64,000 bases of DNA from Lachnospiraceae bacterium (GTDB taxonomy: Bacteria; Bacillota; Clostridia; Lachnospirales; Lachnospiraceae). The stretch is taken from the NCBI GenBank assembly GCA_910574715.1, contig CAJTCH010000024.1, positions 1 through 64,000 on the forward strand, in the 5' to 3' direction. Numbering within the stretch: position 1 is the stretch's first letter; each line of letters starts with the position of its first letter. The position numbers and the translations under genes are program-made. The notes under the pieces were generated by a model. The model ran no database searches and was not told the DNA's origin. It worked only from the letters and a program-made list of their open reading frames with translations. Of the stretch, positions 1-9,738 are shown piece after piece.

Positions 1-106
1 CCTTTTTTCAGTGTATTTTAATCATTTCTATCATCTGCTATTATTGGTTTAATAGCTTAATCCTATTGTGATATCATGCCACTACTAAGTTGTTAACATT
101 GGTTTA

Positions 107-1489
107 CTACGTCCCTAATTGTTTGATTTTAGTCTTATAGATGTGTCGAAGCAGCACGGTCGACATCACGACCGACGCGATCTCTGCAATCGGTATGGAC
201 CACCACACCATATGTAACCCGAATATCCTGGCGAACACATAGGCCACCGGAAGGATTACGAAGAGCTGTCTTGCCGCAGATACAATCAAGCTGTAGACGG
301 CGTTTCCAAGGGCCTGAAATACGGAGCCGACGATAATACAGTAGCCGGCGAACAGGAAGCTTAAACTGATGATCCGAAGCGCCGGGACTCCGATCTTAAG
401 CATATTCTCCGAGGCGTCGAACAGGTTCCTGAGAAGGAAGCCTGGAAGTGTCTGGAAGATGGCAAGTCCGAACAGCATGATGGATACGGCAATAATGATG
501 CTCAGCTTGATAGTCTGAATGATACGGTCTTTGTTCCTGGCGCCGTAGTTAAATGCGATGATCGGGATCATCCCGTTATTCAGTCCGAAGACCGGCATGA
601 AGATGAAGCTTTGAAGCTTGAAGTATACGCCGAATACGGCGGCTGCGGTGGAAGAGAAGATCAGAAGGATCTTGTTCATTCCGAAGGTCATGACCGAGCC
701 GATGGCCTGCATGATAATGGACGGGATTCCGACTTCATAGATGACGGCGATCGTCCGCATGTGCGGACGGAAGCCCCTAAGGCTGATATTGATCTCTTTG
801 TTTCTGGTAAGATTGAAATAGAATGACATCAATACTGCGATCACCTGACCGATGACGGTGGCTAAGGCCGCCCCTGCAACCTCTAGCCTTGGAAGTCCGA
901 ACAGCCCGAAGATCAGGATCGGGTCCAGTATGATGTTGATGATCGCGCCGGTTCCCTGGGTGATCATGTTATAGATCGTCTTGCCTGTGGATTGCATCAA
1001 TCGTTCTAATGTGATCTGCAGGAAGATACCGGCAGAGCACACGGTGATGATAGTCAGGTATTGTGTTCCGTATGTGACGATGGTCTGATTGTCTGTCTGT
1101 GCCGCGAAGAAAAAATGCGATCCCAGTCCGCCGATCACGGCAAAGATGATACAGCTTGCGATACCGAGGAACAGGCCGTTCTTGGCGGCCGAATCGGCTG
1201 CTTCATAATTCTTCTCTCCTAAGTTCCTTGAGAGCAGGGCGTTGATACCGACTCCGGTACCGGAAGCAATCGCGATCATAAGTGTCTGGATTGGAAATGC
1301 AAGCGATACGGCTGTCAGAGCGTCTTCGTTCAACTGTGCGACGAACATGCTGTCTACGATATTGTAGAGAGCCTGTACCAGCATGGAGATCATCATAGGC
1401 AGGGACATGCTAATCAGAAGCTTTGGAATCGGCATGGTTCCCATCTTGTTACCGCCTGAGGCGGCTTCTTTTGTATGTGGTTCTGACAT
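107..1489 (-). CDS. MATE family multidrug/solute efflux protein
   Basis: A 460-residue polytopic membrane protein of the MATE (MatE/DinF) family, which exports drugs or metabolites in exchange for Na+ or H+. About twelve hydrophobic segments are visible. The N-terminal half carries family-like stretches such as 'QALYNIVDSMFVAQL' and 'GVGINALLSRNLGEK', and the C-terminal half repeats the pattern ('GLNNGMIPIIAFNYGARN'). Length fits the family. The start is supported by GGAGGT seven bases upstream on the minus strand. The gene stands alone, divergent from the deacetylase gene. Substrate cannot be told from sequence. Confidence 0.9.
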   Translation of the reverse strand: MSEPHTKEAASGGNKMGTMPIPKLLISMSLPMMISMLVQALYNIVDSMFVAQLNEDALTAVSLAFPIQTLMIAIASGTGVGINALLSRNLGEKNYEAADSAAKNGLFLGIASCIIFAVIGGLGSHFFFAAQTDNQTIVTYGTQYLTIITVCSAGIFLQITLERLMQSTGKTIYNMITQGTGAIINIILDPILIFGLFGLPRLEVAGAALATVIGQVIAVLMSFYFNLTRNKEINISLRGFRPHMRTIAVIYEVGIPSIIMQAIGSVMTFGMNKILLIFSSTAAAVFGVYFKLQSFIFMPVFGLNNGMIPIIAFNYGARNKDRIIQTIKLSIIIAVSIMLFGLAIFQTLPGFLLRNLFDASENMLKIGVPALRIISLSFLFAGYCIIVGSVFQALGNAVYSLIVSAARQLFVILPVAYVFARIFGLHMVWWSIPIAEIASVVMSTVLLRHIYKTKIKQLGT

Positions 1490-1657
1490 AAGTATACCTC
1501 CGTTTTATAATGATTCTGCTAAAAGGCAGCAAGAATTATTATAGCATTATAATAATTATATTGCAATGGATTGATTTATGGATCTATATATTAAATAAAT
1601 TCACAGTTCCTTACATATAAATGAAGGAGGGATATGTGAAAGTGAGGTAACATCGGT

Positions 1658-2410
1658 ATGGAGAAAAGAGAATTTCGCAGAGTCAAAGTCCTGTGCGGAC
1701 TATTCTATATGTTTTGTCTGTTTAATTTCCTGGGGATTTCGCTGAATCTGGCAGGCGGACGAACCCAGGATGAGAAGGTCCAAAGGGAACAGTCCGTAAG
1801 AGAGCAGGGAATAAAAGAGACCGTGGATGAGAACGTTTTCTCCGTGACAGAAGAGGCGCCGAAGATCGCCATCACTTTCGACGACGGACCAAGCAGCCAT
1901 TGCACCGGACGGCTTCTGGACGGCTTGAAGGAGAGAGGGGTGCGGGCGTCGTTCTTCCTGATCGGTAAGAATGTGAAGGAAAATCCTGACCTAGTCAAGC
2001 GGCTTTATGAGGAAGGGCATCTGATCGGCAACCACACATACAATCATGTAGAGATCACCCGAATATCGGACGAAGAGGCGAAAAAAGAGATCATGGATAC
2101 AGACGAAGCCATCTACGCGATCACCGGGAAGCATGTGGAATATATGCGCCCGCCCTTTGGACTGTGGCAGGAGGAACTTGAGCAGGAGCTGAACGTGATG
2201 CCGGTCATGTGGAGTATCGACCCTCTGGACTGGACGACGAAGAATGTGGATGAAATTGTAAATAAGGTAGTGACGGAAGCCGGGGAAAATGATATTATTC
2301 TATTACACGACTGTTATGATTCTAGCGTGGATGCCGCCTTAAGGATCATTGATATCTTGAAGAAGAAGGGATTTGAATTCGTGACGGCGGATGAACTTCT
2401 TATGGATTAA
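1658..2410 (+). CDS. polysaccharide deacetylase (NodB/CE4 family), membrane anchored
   Basis: A 250-residue protein with a hydrophobic N-terminal segment (residues about 12-32, signal anchor), a short charged linker, then a NodB/CE4 deacetylase domain from about residue 67. Motif 1 'TFDDGP', the metal-binding 'NHTYNH', 'RPPFG', 'PLDW' and 'LLHDC' are all present, so the Asp-His-His metal site looks intact. The family removes N-acetyl groups from peptidoglycan or other GlcNAc polymers outside the membrane. The 3' end overlaps the tcdA reading frame by 20 bases. The exact substrate is unknown; a link to the Pel-like locus 33 kb away is possible but not shown. Confidence 0.88.
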   Translation: MEKREFRRVKVLCGLFYMFCLFNFLGISLNLAGGRTQDEKVQREQSVREQGIKETVDENVFSVTEEAPKIAITFDDGPSSHCTGRLLDGLKERGVRASFFLIGKNVKENPDLVKRLYEEGHLIGNHTYNHVEITRISDEEAKKEIMDTDEAIYAITGKHVEYMRPPFGLWQEELEQELNVMPVMWSIDPLDWTTKNVDEIVNKVVTEAGENDIILLHDCYDSSVDAALRIIDILKKKGFEFVTADELLMD

Positions 2411-3230
2411 GAATCTAAGATTGGAGAAAAAGTTGGAAAAACAATTGGAAAAACAGTTGCCAGAACAGAACCTGCCGGCAGAAAATCCGGAAGAGAGCGA
2501 ATTTGCCAGGACAGAGCTGTTGCTAGGAGAAGCCGGACTTCGAAGACTTATGCAGTCGACCGTCATGGTGCTTGGTGTGGGCGGAGTAGGTTCGCACTGT
2601 ATTGAAGCCCTGGCAAGAAGCGGGGTAGGACGGCTGATCCTGGTGGATAATGACCGGGTATCCATATCGAATATCAACCGGCAGTCGATTGCGCTGCACA
2701 GTACGATCGGCAGGTATAAGACGGAGGTCATGAAGGAGAAGATCGCGGATATCTGTCCGCAGACAGAGGTGATCACTTATGAATGTTTCATACTGCCTGA
2801 GAATATAGAGAGTATATTTGATCCGATGCCGGATTACGTCATCGACGCCGTCGATACAGTGACGGCGAAGCTTGCCGCGATCGAGAAGTCGATAGAATAC
2901 GGAATCCCGATCATCAGCAGCATGGGGACAGGCAATAAGCTTCACGCCGAACTGTTCGAGATCACAGATATCAGCAAGACAAGTGTCTGCCCCTTAAGCA
3001 GAGTCATGCGAAGAGAACTCAGAAGCCGCGGGATCGAACACCTGAAAGTCCTGTATTCTGCAGAAAAGCCCATCGCGGCATCTAAGGACGATAAACCCCA
3101 GCACAGACAGCCAGAAGACAGCAGAAGACGGGCAGTTCCCGGCAGCATCTCCTTCGTTCCCCCCGCAGCCGGACTCCTCATAGCCGGAGAAGTAATAAGA
3201 GATCTGCTGCACAGTGAACAGAAGATTTAA
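2391..3230 (+). CDS. tcdA: tRNA threonylcarbamoyladenosine dehydratase (ThiF/E1-like)
   Basis: A 279-residue E1-like protein that cyclises t6A to ct6A at position 37 of ANN-decoding tRNAs using ATP. Visible features are 'TELLLGEAGL', the nucleotide-binding 'GVGGVGSH' (about residue 60), 'DNDRVSISNINRQ', the Cys-containing 'SVCPLSRVMRRELR', and the C-terminal 'GSISFVPPAAGLLIAGEVI'. The first ~38 residues are a charged, Lys/Gln-rich extension beyond the usual family start. The ATG overlaps the deacetylase and has only a weak ribosome binding site, so a later non-ATG start near 2420 is possible. It sits directly before rarA. Confidence 0.88.
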   Translation: MNFLWIKNLRLEKKLEKQLEKQLPEQNLPAENPEESEFARTELLLGEAGLRRLMQSTVMVLGVGGVGSHCIEALARSGVGRLILVDNDRVSISNINRQSIALHSTIGRYKTEVMKEKIADICPQTEVITYECFILPENIESIFDPMPDYVIDAVDTVTAKLAAIEKSIEYGIPIISSMGTGNKLHAELFEITDISKTSVCPLSRVMRRELRSRGIEHLKVLYSAEKPIAASKDDKPQHRQPEDSRRRAVPGSISFVPPAAGLLIAGEVIRDLLHSEQKI

Positions 3231-3252
3231 TAAAAAGGAGGCAATTCCCCAT

Positions 3253-4593
3253 ATGAACCTATTTGAATATGCACGTGAAAAGAACATGGACAAGGAAGCG
3301 CCCTTAGCTTCAAGACTCCGCCCCGTAACTCTGGACGAGGTGGTGGGCCAGCAGCACATCATCGGCAAGGACAAGCTTCTATACCGCGCCATCAAGGCGG
3401 ACAAGCTTGGTTCGATCATATTCTACGGGCCGCCGGGAACGGGGAAGACGACGCTTGCCAAGGTGATCGCCAACACGACCAGTGCAGAATTCACCCAGAT
3501 CAACGCCACGGTGGCGGGGAAGAAGGATATGGAGGCGGTGGTGCAGCAGGCGAAGGAGACGCTTGGCATGTATCAGAAGAAGACCATCCTGTTCGTGGAT
3601 GAGATCCACAGATTCAATAAGGGGCAGCAGGATTATCTTCTGCCCTTCGTAGAAGACGGTACGGTCACCCTGATTGGAGCAACGACGGAGAACCCGTATT
3701 TTGAGGTGAACGGCGCGCTGATCTCCAGATCCAGTATCTTCGAGCTGCAGCCGCTTCACAAGGAGGATATCAAGAACTTGCTCAGGCGTGCGGTCTATGA
3801 TACGGAGAAGGGGATGGGAAGCTATCAGGCGGTCATTGACGAGGAAGCGCTTGAGTTCTTAGCGGACATCTCGGGCGGAGATGCAAGGAATGCGCTGAAT
3901 GCGGTGGAGCTTGGGATCCTGACCACGGAGCGGAGCGCGGACGGACAGATCCATATCACTCTCGATGTGGCGTCCGAGTGTATCCAGAAGAGGGTTGTGC
4001 GCTATGACAAGACGGGAGATAACCATTATGATACCATATCCGCATTTATCAAGAGCATGCGCGGGTCGGATGCGGACGCCGCAGTCTTCTATCTGGCGAA
4101 GATGCTGTATGCGGGCGAGGATATCAAGTTTATCGCGCGGCGGATCATGATCTGTGCGGCAGAGGATGTAGGCAACGCGGACCCGATGGCGCTTACCGTA
4201 GCGGTATCGGCGGCCCAGGCCGCAGAGCGGATCGGGATGCCGGAGGCGCAGATCATCTTATCGCAGGCTGTGCTTTATGTGGCGACTGCGCCCAAGAGCA
4301 ATTCGGCGTGCAATGCCATTTTTAATGCTATGGAGTATGTGAAGAAGTATAAGACGACGGTTCCGGTTCATCTTCAGGACGCCCATTATAAGGGAGCGCA
4401 GAAGCTTGGACACGGAATCGGGTACAAATATGCCCATGATTATCCGAACCACTATGTGAAGCAGCAATATCTGCCGGAAGAGATCAGAGACGCCAGGTTC
4501 TATGAGCCGGGAGATAACGGGCATGAGAGGAAGATCCGGGAGTGGATGGAGTATATCCGCAAGGGTCTGCCGGACGAAAGAAAGAAGGAATAG
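3253..4593 (+). CDS. rarA: replication-associated recombination protein A (MgsA/RarA AAA+ ATPase)
   Basis: A 446-residue AAA+ ATPase of the RarA/MgsA/WRNIP1 family, acting at stalled replication forks. Walker A '[10 protein letters not shown]', Walker B with '[15 protein letters not shown]', sensor 1 '[12 protein letters not shown]' followed by 'SRS', and the C-terminal tetramerisation domain ending with '[18 protein letters not shown]' are all visible. The start at 3253 is chosen because AGGAGG lies 11 bases upstream; an in-frame upstream ATG at 3214 lies inside tcdA and lacks that support. It is followed at once by the pucR-like gene, but the two are probably functionally unrelated. Confidence 0.93.
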   Translation: MNLFEYAREKNMDKEAPLASRLRPVTLDEVVGQQHIIGKDKLLYRAIKADKLGSIIFYGPPGTGKTTLAKVIANTTSAEFTQINATVAGKKDMEAVVQQAKETLGMYQKKTILFVDEIHRFNKGQQDYLLPFVEDGTVTLIGATTENPYFEVNGALISRSSIFELQPLHKEDIKNLLRRAVYDTEKGMGSYQAVIDEEALEFLADISGGDARNALNAVELGILTTERSADGQIHITLDVASECIQKRVVRYDKTGDNHYDTISAFIKSMRGSDADAAVFYLAKMLYAGEDIKFIARRIMICAAEDVGNADPMALTVAVSAAQAAERIGMPEAQIILSQAVLYVATAPKSNSACNAIFNAMEYVKKYKTTVPVHLQDAHYKGAQKLGHGIGYKYAHDYPNHYVKQQYLPEEIRDARFYEPGDNGHERKIREWMEYIRKGLPDERKKE

Positions 4594-4595
4594 AT

Positions 4596-6281
4596 ATGAG
4601 TTTTCGTGTGAGAGATATGTTGAAGATGGATATCTTCAGCGGGGCAAAGTTTCTGGGCGGAGATGCAGGATTAGACAATGAGATCCAGGGCGCTACGATC
4701 ATAGAGGCCCCCGATATTGTGAAATTCATCAACGGCGGGGAGGTCCTGCTTACAAGATTTTATGCGTTCCAGGCCTGTACGATGGAGGAATTTGACGGTT
4801 ATTTCCGGGAGCTGGCGGTAAAGAAGGTCAGCGCCATCATCATAAAGCGAGACCAGGAGGTGGAGGATATAGATGAGAAGGTCAGATATATTCTGGAATT
4901 TGCGGAAGAATTCGCGGTACCGATTCTGGAGGTTGTCTTTGAGCTGTCCTTCCGTGAGATCTTGAAGCCGATCCTGGAGCAGTTATTCAGCGAAGAGGTA
5001 AAGCAGCTTAAGTATTTTAAGACCACTCATGATAATTTCACGGCGTTGTCCTTCGCTTATGGATCGGCGGAGGATAATATACAGAAGATACTGGACGCGC
5101 TTGAGAAGCTGGTGGGCAATCCGGCGGCGCTCTTCAATCAGAATATGGAATATCTTGCGGGAACGCGGGGCAGTATGCCAGGGCTTGTACTGTCGGATCA
5201 GGCTAGGGAGTACCATCCGCAGTTCTATTCCAACTATACATATCTGAGACAGAAGGCAGTCCTTGCCGACGGTGGCAGGGCACATGACCAGTACATTGTA
5301 AAATGGCGTGTTATGTATAACAGGAGCGCCTATCTGGCGATTACGGAATCCAACAGACCGTTTGGCGATATGGACGATATTGCGGTTGAAAATGCGGTGA
5401 CGGCGTTGAAGCAGGAGATGTTCCGCCAACATCTGGTGGAAGAACTGGAGGAAAAGTTCCAGAATGACATCATCACCCAGATTTTGAACGGGAAGGTATT
5501 CTCCGGGCAGGAATTGGAAAGAGAAGTCAAGCATCTGGGGATTCCTCTCAATGCCGATTACCGTGTGCTGATATTCAAGCTATGGAACGAGAGCACGGGA
5601 GAGTATGAAAAGCTCAATGAGCAGTTCCATTATGACAGCATTCTGCGGGACGCGGTCATCAATGAGTTCGAGGATGTAAGGGTGAGGAATGACCTGGATC
5701 AGGTGATCGTGATACAGCAGATCGAACAGGGACAGAAGCAGGAGGATTACAGGAAGGACTTAAAAGCTACGGCCTTACAGATCCAGAAGAGGATATCGCA
5801 GAGGAACAGGAATTTTAAGGTGCACGCAGGCGTGGGGAAAGAGGTAGAAGGAGTAGTGAGGCTCTCGGACAGCTTCAAAGAAGCAAGAGATTCTCTGGAG
5901 TTTATCGGCATTTTCAGAGGTCAGAACGAGACTCAGGGGCCTGATATTGCCTTTTTCTCGGATATGGGGATCTTCAAGCTCCTCTGCAAGGTGGATGATC
6001 CAAAGGAGCTTGGCGAATATATTCCGGAGAGTCTTCAGAAGCTGCTCTGCTATAAGAAGCAGCAGAGACAGGAGCTGCTTCTGACCTTGCGTATTTATCT
6101 GGACCGGAACCAGAATCTTACGAAGACGGCTCAGGAGCTTTTTGTGCATTACAAGACGGCGGCATACCGGATCGACCGGATCGCTGCGATCACCGGGATT
6201 GATTTTGATAATCCCAGCGAGGTGCTGGCGGTCAAGATCGGGCTGATCGTACATAAGATGATAGAAAATATGACGAAATAG
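4596..6281 (+). CDS. PucR family transcriptional regulator of purine catabolism
   Basis: A 561-residue regulator. The N-terminus (about 1-125) matches the PucR-like domain ('RVRDMLKMDIFSGAKFLGG', 'GGEVLLTRFYAF'), and the C-terminus carries the PucR-type helix-turn-helix ('LLLTLRIYLDRNQNLTKTA' then 'LFVHYKTAAYRIDRI'). Family members, such as Bacillus PucR, control purine-ring degradation genes, which is exactly what follows. The ATG at 4596 is preferred over an in-frame ATG at 4542 inside rarA because an AAGAAGGAA ribosome site lies just upstream. A strong terminator ends the gene. The inducer is unknown; allantoin or a related ureide is a reasonable guess from context. Confidence 0.88.
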   Translation: MSFRVRDMLKMDIFSGAKFLGGDAGLDNEIQGATIIEAPDIVKFINGGEVLLTRFYAFQACTMEEFDGYFRELAVKKVSAIIIKRDQEVEDIDEKVRYILEFAEEFAVPILEVVFELSFREILKPILEQLFSEEVKQLKYFKTTHDNFTALSFAYGSAEDNIQKILDALEKLVGNPAALFNQNMEYLAGTRGSMPGLVLSDQAREYHPQFYSNYTYLRQKAVLADGGRAHDQYIVKWRVMYNRSAYLAITESNRPFGDMDDIAVENAVTALKQEMFRQHLVEELEEKFQNDIITQILNGKVFSGQELEREVKHLGIPLNADYRVLIFKLWNESTGEYEKLNEQFHYDSILRDAVINEFEDVRVRNDLDQVIVIQQIEQGQKQEDYRKDLKATALQIQKRISQRNRNFKVHAGVGKEVEGVVRLSDSFKEARDSLEFIGIFRGQNETQGPDIAFFSDMGIFKLLCKVDDPKELGEYIPESLQKLLCYKKQQRQELLLTLRIYLDRNQNLTKTAQELFVHYKTAAYRIDRIAAITGIDFDNPSEVLAVKIGLIVHKMIENMTK

Positions 6282-6287
6282 ACGCGA

Positions 6288-6334
6288 AAGAGAGGTTCTT
6301 TGTCTAATATAGATAAAGAACCTCTCTTTTTTTA
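6288..6334 (+). terminator. rho-independent terminator after pucR-like gene
   Basis: Perfect inverted repeat GAGAGGTTCTTT (6290-6301) / AAAGAACCTCTC (6315-6326) with a 13-base loop, followed by a run of T. It separates the regulator gene from the catabolic operon. Confidence 0.9.
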
Positions 6335-6365
6335 TCTTGTTTCTCCAATGTATATCATTATTTAT

Positions 6366-6408
6366 TTATCTATAATGTGAACTATAGATAATTTCTATGT
6401 ATTATAAT
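6366..6408 (+). promoter_or_regulatory. palindrome and -10 element upstream of the amidohydrolase/ETF operon
   Basis: A perfect 9-bp inverted repeat, TTATCTATA (6366-6374) and TATAGATAA (6383-6391), with an 8-base spacer. It is followed by a consensus TATAAT at 6403-6408. The palindrome covers the expected -35 region and no good TTGACA is present, which fits an activator-dependent or repressible promoter. Binding by the PucR or GntR-type regulator of this island is inference. GATTTGACT (6423-6431) resembles the GATTTGTCT boxes at 11831 and 18616. Confidence 0.5.
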
Positions 6409-6498
6409 GCAAGTATTTGTATGATTTGACTATGGATGTATACGCGAAATTGTGTAAAATGCCCAATGGTCGATTAGAAAGGAGGAGATGGCGGAAAC

Positions 6499-7746
6499 AT
6501 GAAAGTGAATGGAAAAAGAGTTGTTTCCCGGTTAGAAGAGATCTATCAGTGCGGAAAGAAGGAAGACGGAACATTTACAAGAATGGCATTTTCCGCGGAG
6601 GATGTGAAGGGAAGGAAACTCTTTGCCTCCTGGGCAGAGAAACTGGGTATGGTATGCAGGATGGACGAGGCGGGGAACTTGATCGCCCGTATGGACGGAC
6701 AGGATAACAGCCTTCCGGCGATCCTTATGGGTTCACATCTGGATACGGTGCCGGACGGAGGCAGGTATGACGGTGTTCTCGGATGCGTGGGTGCGCTTGA
6801 GGTCTGTGAGACGTTCAGGGAAGAAGGGTATGCTCCGAAGCATCCGGTAGAAGTGATCGTGTTCACCGATGAAGAGGGCTTCCGTTTCGGTAAGGGTCTT
6901 ACCGGAAGCAGTGCGATCTGCGGACAGGACCCGGATGTCAGTGATTCGGAATTAGATATTTACGGAGAAGAGAGAGGGAAAGTCATGCAGTCTTACGGCA
7001 TCACATGCGGGGATATGCTTAGGGCGGCGAAGGCTCCTTCTTCTGTTCATTGCTTTATAGAGCTTCATATAGAACAGGGAGCAAGATTATATAAGACCAA
7101 TACTTCGGTGGGAGTCGTGTCTTCTATCGCGGGTGTGAACCGTTATGACGTTACTGTGACCGGCGAGGCGAACCATGCCGGAAGCACGGCCATGGCAGAC
7201 CGCAGGGACGCGCTTGTGGCTGCGGCGGGATTCATCAATAAGATACCGGAGATCACGGCGGCGCACGGCAATGAATTTACCGTTGCGACCGTAGGTACCA
7301 TCAAGGTAACCCCTCATTCTGTGAATGTGATCCCGGGAACGTGTACGTTCAGCCTGGAGATCAGGGACCAGGATGCTGCTCTGATGACACTGATCGAAGA
7401 GAAGCTTCGGGAAGAACTTAAGAGCATCTGTGACAGGTATGGAGTTACTTATACATTTGAGCCGACTTCATATCATGATCCGGCGCCGATGAGTGAGTGG
7501 GTGAAGGATAGTGTAGAGCAGGCGGTAAAGGAGCTTGGTATCGACTATACCACGATTCCAAGCGGCGCGTTCCACGATTCGCTGATCATGACAAGCGTAT
7601 TCCCTACGGGGATGATCTTCGTGCCCAGCGAGAAGGGAATCAGTCATTCCAGGTATGAGTTTACGGAGGATGCCGATATTGAAAACGGCTGCAATGTATT
7701 GCTTGGAACTGTGTTAAATGTAGATAACATGACAGGTTCATGTTAA
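6499..7746 (+). CDS. M20-family amidohydrolase (allantoate amidohydrolase / N-carbamoyl amino acid hydrolase type)
   Basis: A 415-residue metal-dependent amidase of the AllC/hydantoinase-carbamoylase subfamily of M20. Metal-site motifs are 'GSHLDTVPDGGRYDG', 'FTDEEGFRFG', 'ELHIEQG' and the C-terminal 'EKGISHS'. A dimerisation domain lies in the middle ('GVNRYDVTVTGEANHAGST'). It is one of two M20 paralogs in the island; the other (26585) looks more like a classic AllC. First gene of an operon with a DAO-type flavoprotein and EtfBA, which suggests that it releases an amine or amino acid oxidised by the next enzyme. Whether it acts on allantoate, ureidoglycolate or an N-carbamoyl amino acid cannot be decided from sequence. 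Confidence 0.8.
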   Translation: MKVNGKRVVSRLEEIYQCGKKEDGTFTRMAFSAEDVKGRKLFASWAEKLGMVCRMDEAGNLIARMDGQDNSLPAILMGSHLDTVPDGGRYDGVLGCVGALEVCETFREEGYAPKHPVEVIVFTDEEGFRFGKGLTGSSAICGQDPDVSDSELDIYGEERGKVMQSYGITCGDMLRAAKAPSSVHCFIELHIEQGARLYKTNTSVGVVSSIAGVNRYDVTVTGEANHAGSTAMADRRDALVAAAGFINKIPEITAAHGNEFTVATVGTIKVTPHSVNVIPGTCTFSLEIRDQDAALMTLIEEKLREELKSICDRYGVTYTFEPTSYHDPAPMSEWVKDSVEQAVKELGIDYTTIPSGAFHDSLIMTSVFPTGMIFVPSEKGISHSRYEFTEDADIENGCNVLLGTVLNVDNMTGSC

Positions 7747-7772
7747 AAATAAAAGGAAGGAAGGTAAATACT

Positions 7773-8933
7773 ATGGCAAAGAAAAAAATTGGTATCATCG
7801 GCGGAGGTATCTCCGGGGCGGCGCTGGCTTATCATTTGAGTCTCTATGACGGAGAAGCAGAGGTCGTCGTATTCGAGAAGGATACGATCGGAGGAGCCTC
7901 CACGGCGAAATCAGCAGGTACTGTGTGTCTGTTTGACGATTCCCTCAAGAACAGATATTGGGACGTCAGGCTCTACGGATTCGAATCCTATCTGAAGATG
8001 GAAGCGGAAGAGAAGGGAAGCGCGGGATTTGACAAGACCGGTACGCTGGTTGTGGCTACCAATGAAGAAGTTGAGAAGGTGATCAAGACCGGTATCGCTC
8101 TTGCCAAGGCGGCAGGCTACACAGGCGAGTACATCACAGATAAGGACCGCATCAAAGAGATCCTGCCTGACATTTCTACTGATAATATCCTTGGCGCAGG
8201 TTATACCGCAGACGACGGATATTTTGACGGAACGATGATTTCTAATACATATGCCAAGAAGGCTCAGAAGAACGGCGTCGTTGTTAAGACCGGCGTTAAG
8301 GTGACCGAGGTTGTCGTAGAGGACAAGAAGGTCAAGGGACTTAAGACGGACGACGGACAGGACTATGAATTCGACGTGGTTGTCGACTGTACAGGGCCAT
8401 GGAGCAAATTCACCGGCGAGATGGTAGGTCTTGACGTACCGATCTGGCACACAAAGGCAGAAGCATTCTTCTTATGCCCTCCGGGAAAGAAGCTTGATTA
8501 TACATTCCCGGTGCTGAAGTATCCAGAGTTCTACGGACTGCGTGCGGGAGACAATATCTTTATCTGTAAGTCTCACCTGTCTATGGATCTTAGCAATCCG
8601 ATGCATGCGGGGCAGTGGGATCCGGACAAATTACCTGCAACAGGCGGAACGGACGATTACTTCATCGACTTCCTGCTTGACCAGTTAGAGGCGAAGGTTC
8701 CTGGAATCGTAGACAGCGGACTGGTATCCTCTTGGTTATCCTACCGTGCAGAGCCGAAGGATTTCTGGCCGATCCTGGGCGAAACACCGGTTGAGGGTTA
8801 TATGCTGTCCACAGGTTACGGCGGAAACGGCGTGATCGAAGCGCCTGCGGCAACCCGTGACCTGGCGAAGCTGATCATGCGCGGCGAGAGCACACCGTTA
8901 CTGGAAAACTGGGCATTTAAGCGTCTTCTGTAG
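7773..8933 (+). CDS. FAD-dependent oxidoreductase, DAO/glycine-sarcosine oxidase superfamily
   Basis: A 386-residue flavoprotein of the D-amino-acid oxidase/sarcosine-dimethylglycine dehydrogenase fold. The N-terminal dinucleotide motif 'IGIIGGGISGAALAYHL' with the strand-2 acid 'VVVFEKD' binds FAD, and the C-terminal 'STGYGGNGVIEAP' resembles the second FAD contact of the family. No covalent-flavin or folate domain is visible. The start at 7773 follows AAGGAAGGAAGG; an in-frame ATG at 7740 overlaps the previous gene. Because EtfB and EtfA follow directly, it is probably a dehydrogenase that passes electrons to ETF rather than an oxidase. Substrate unknown; an amine, amino acid or ureido compound from the upstream amidohydrolase is the contextual guess. 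Confidence 0.8.
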   Translation: MAKKKIGIIGGGISGAALAYHLSLYDGEAEVVVFEKDTIGGASTAKSAGTVCLFDDSLKNRYWDVRLYGFESYLKMEAEEKGSAGFDKTGTLVVATNEEVEKVIKTGIALAKAAGYTGEYITDKDRIKEILPDISTDNILGAGYTADDGYFDGTMISNTYAKKAQKNGVVVKTGVKVTEVVVEDKKVKGLKTDDGQDYEFDVVVDCTGPWSKFTGEMVGLDVPIWHTKAEAFFLCPPGKKLDYTFPVLKYPEFYGLRAGDNIFICKSHLSMDLSNPMHAGQWDPDKLPATGGTDDYFIDFLLDQLEAKVPGIVDSGLVSSWLSYRAEPKDFWPILGETPVEGYMLSTGYGGNGVIEAPAATRDLAKLIMRGESTPLLENWAFKRLL

Positions 8934-8942
8934 GAGGAAATC

Positions 8943-9734
8943 ATGAATATAGCAGTTCTTATTAAACAGGTTCCGGTTTCCAACGACGTATCCGTGGATC
9001 CGGAGACTCACGCACTTGTGCGGGCAAGTTCAGAAGGTATGGTAAATCCGGCGGACTTAAACGCCATCGAGGAGGCTATGCTTCTTAAGGAGCAGACCGG
9101 CGGAAAGGTTGTGGTATTTACCATGGGACCGCCGGACGCAGAGAAGGCTTTAAGAGATGCGATGGCGCTTGGATGCGATGAATCCTGTCTGGTAACGGAC
9201 AGGGCTGTGGCAGGAGGAGATACGGTTGCGACCGCGAAGGTACTGGCGGCTGCAATCAGGAAATACGGCCGGTTCGATCTGATCCTGGGAGGGGCGCTGT
9301 CGGCAGACGGTGCGACCGGACAGGTAGGCGCTATGGTGGCAGAGTGTCTTGATATCCCGCATGTGGTGGAGGCACAGGGGATCAAGTATGATACGGACAA
9401 GGCGGATCGGATTGTGGCGGTAAAGAAGTTCCATGACAAGAAGCTGAGTATCCGGTGTGCGCTTCCTGCTATGATATCATTTAACTTTGGCTGCAATGAG
9501 CCGCGTCTTGCTACGCTTCGCACCAAACGTGCGGCAAAGTCGAAGCCGCTTGTGACTTACACCAATGCAGATCTCGGCCTTCCGCTTGACGAGGTTGGTA
9601 TCGCAGGTTCACCTACAGCAGTTGTAGATTCCTTCTCACCAAAGGCGGGAAGAAGGGCGGCTATGCTCGAAGGAACAGCCGCGGAGCTTGCGAAGAAGTT
9701 ATATGACCTGATTGAAGAGGAGAAAGGAAAGTAG
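8943..9734 (+). CDS. etfB: electron transfer flavoprotein beta subunit
   Basis: A 263-residue EtfB. It begins 'MNIAVLIKQVPVS' and carries 'NPADLNAIEEAMLLKE', 'TMGPPDAEKALRDAMALG' and 'LVTDRAVAGGDTVATAK'. These stretches resemble the clostridial, NADH-binding (bifurcating-type) EtfB as I recall it more than the mitochondrial/Paracoccus type. The C-terminal extension ('VGIAGSPTAVVDSF') also fits. It pairs with the EtfA encoded next. It follows the flavoprotein gene by 9 bases, so the flavoprotein is its likely electron donor. Bifurcation is inference and needs alignment of the NADH-binding loop. Confidence 0.92.
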   Translation: MNIAVLIKQVPVSNDVSVDPETHALVRASSEGMVNPADLNAIEEAMLLKEQTGGKVVVFTMGPPDAEKALRDAMALGCDESCLVTDRAVAGGDTVATAKVLAAAIRKYGRFDLILGGALSADGATGQVGAMVAECLDIPHVVEAQGIKYDTDKADRIVAVKKFHDKKLSIRCALPAMISFNFGCNEPRLATLRTKRAAKSKPLVTYTNADLGLPLDEVGIAGSPTAVVDSFSPKAGRRAAMLEGTAAELAKKLYDLIEEEKGK

Positions 9735-9738
9735 ACCT

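Noticed and set aside
6417-6707. Plus-strand open frame overlapping the start of the M20 amidohydrolase
   Set aside because: Lies out of frame with a well-supported gene, Arg/Gly-rich, no ribosome site.
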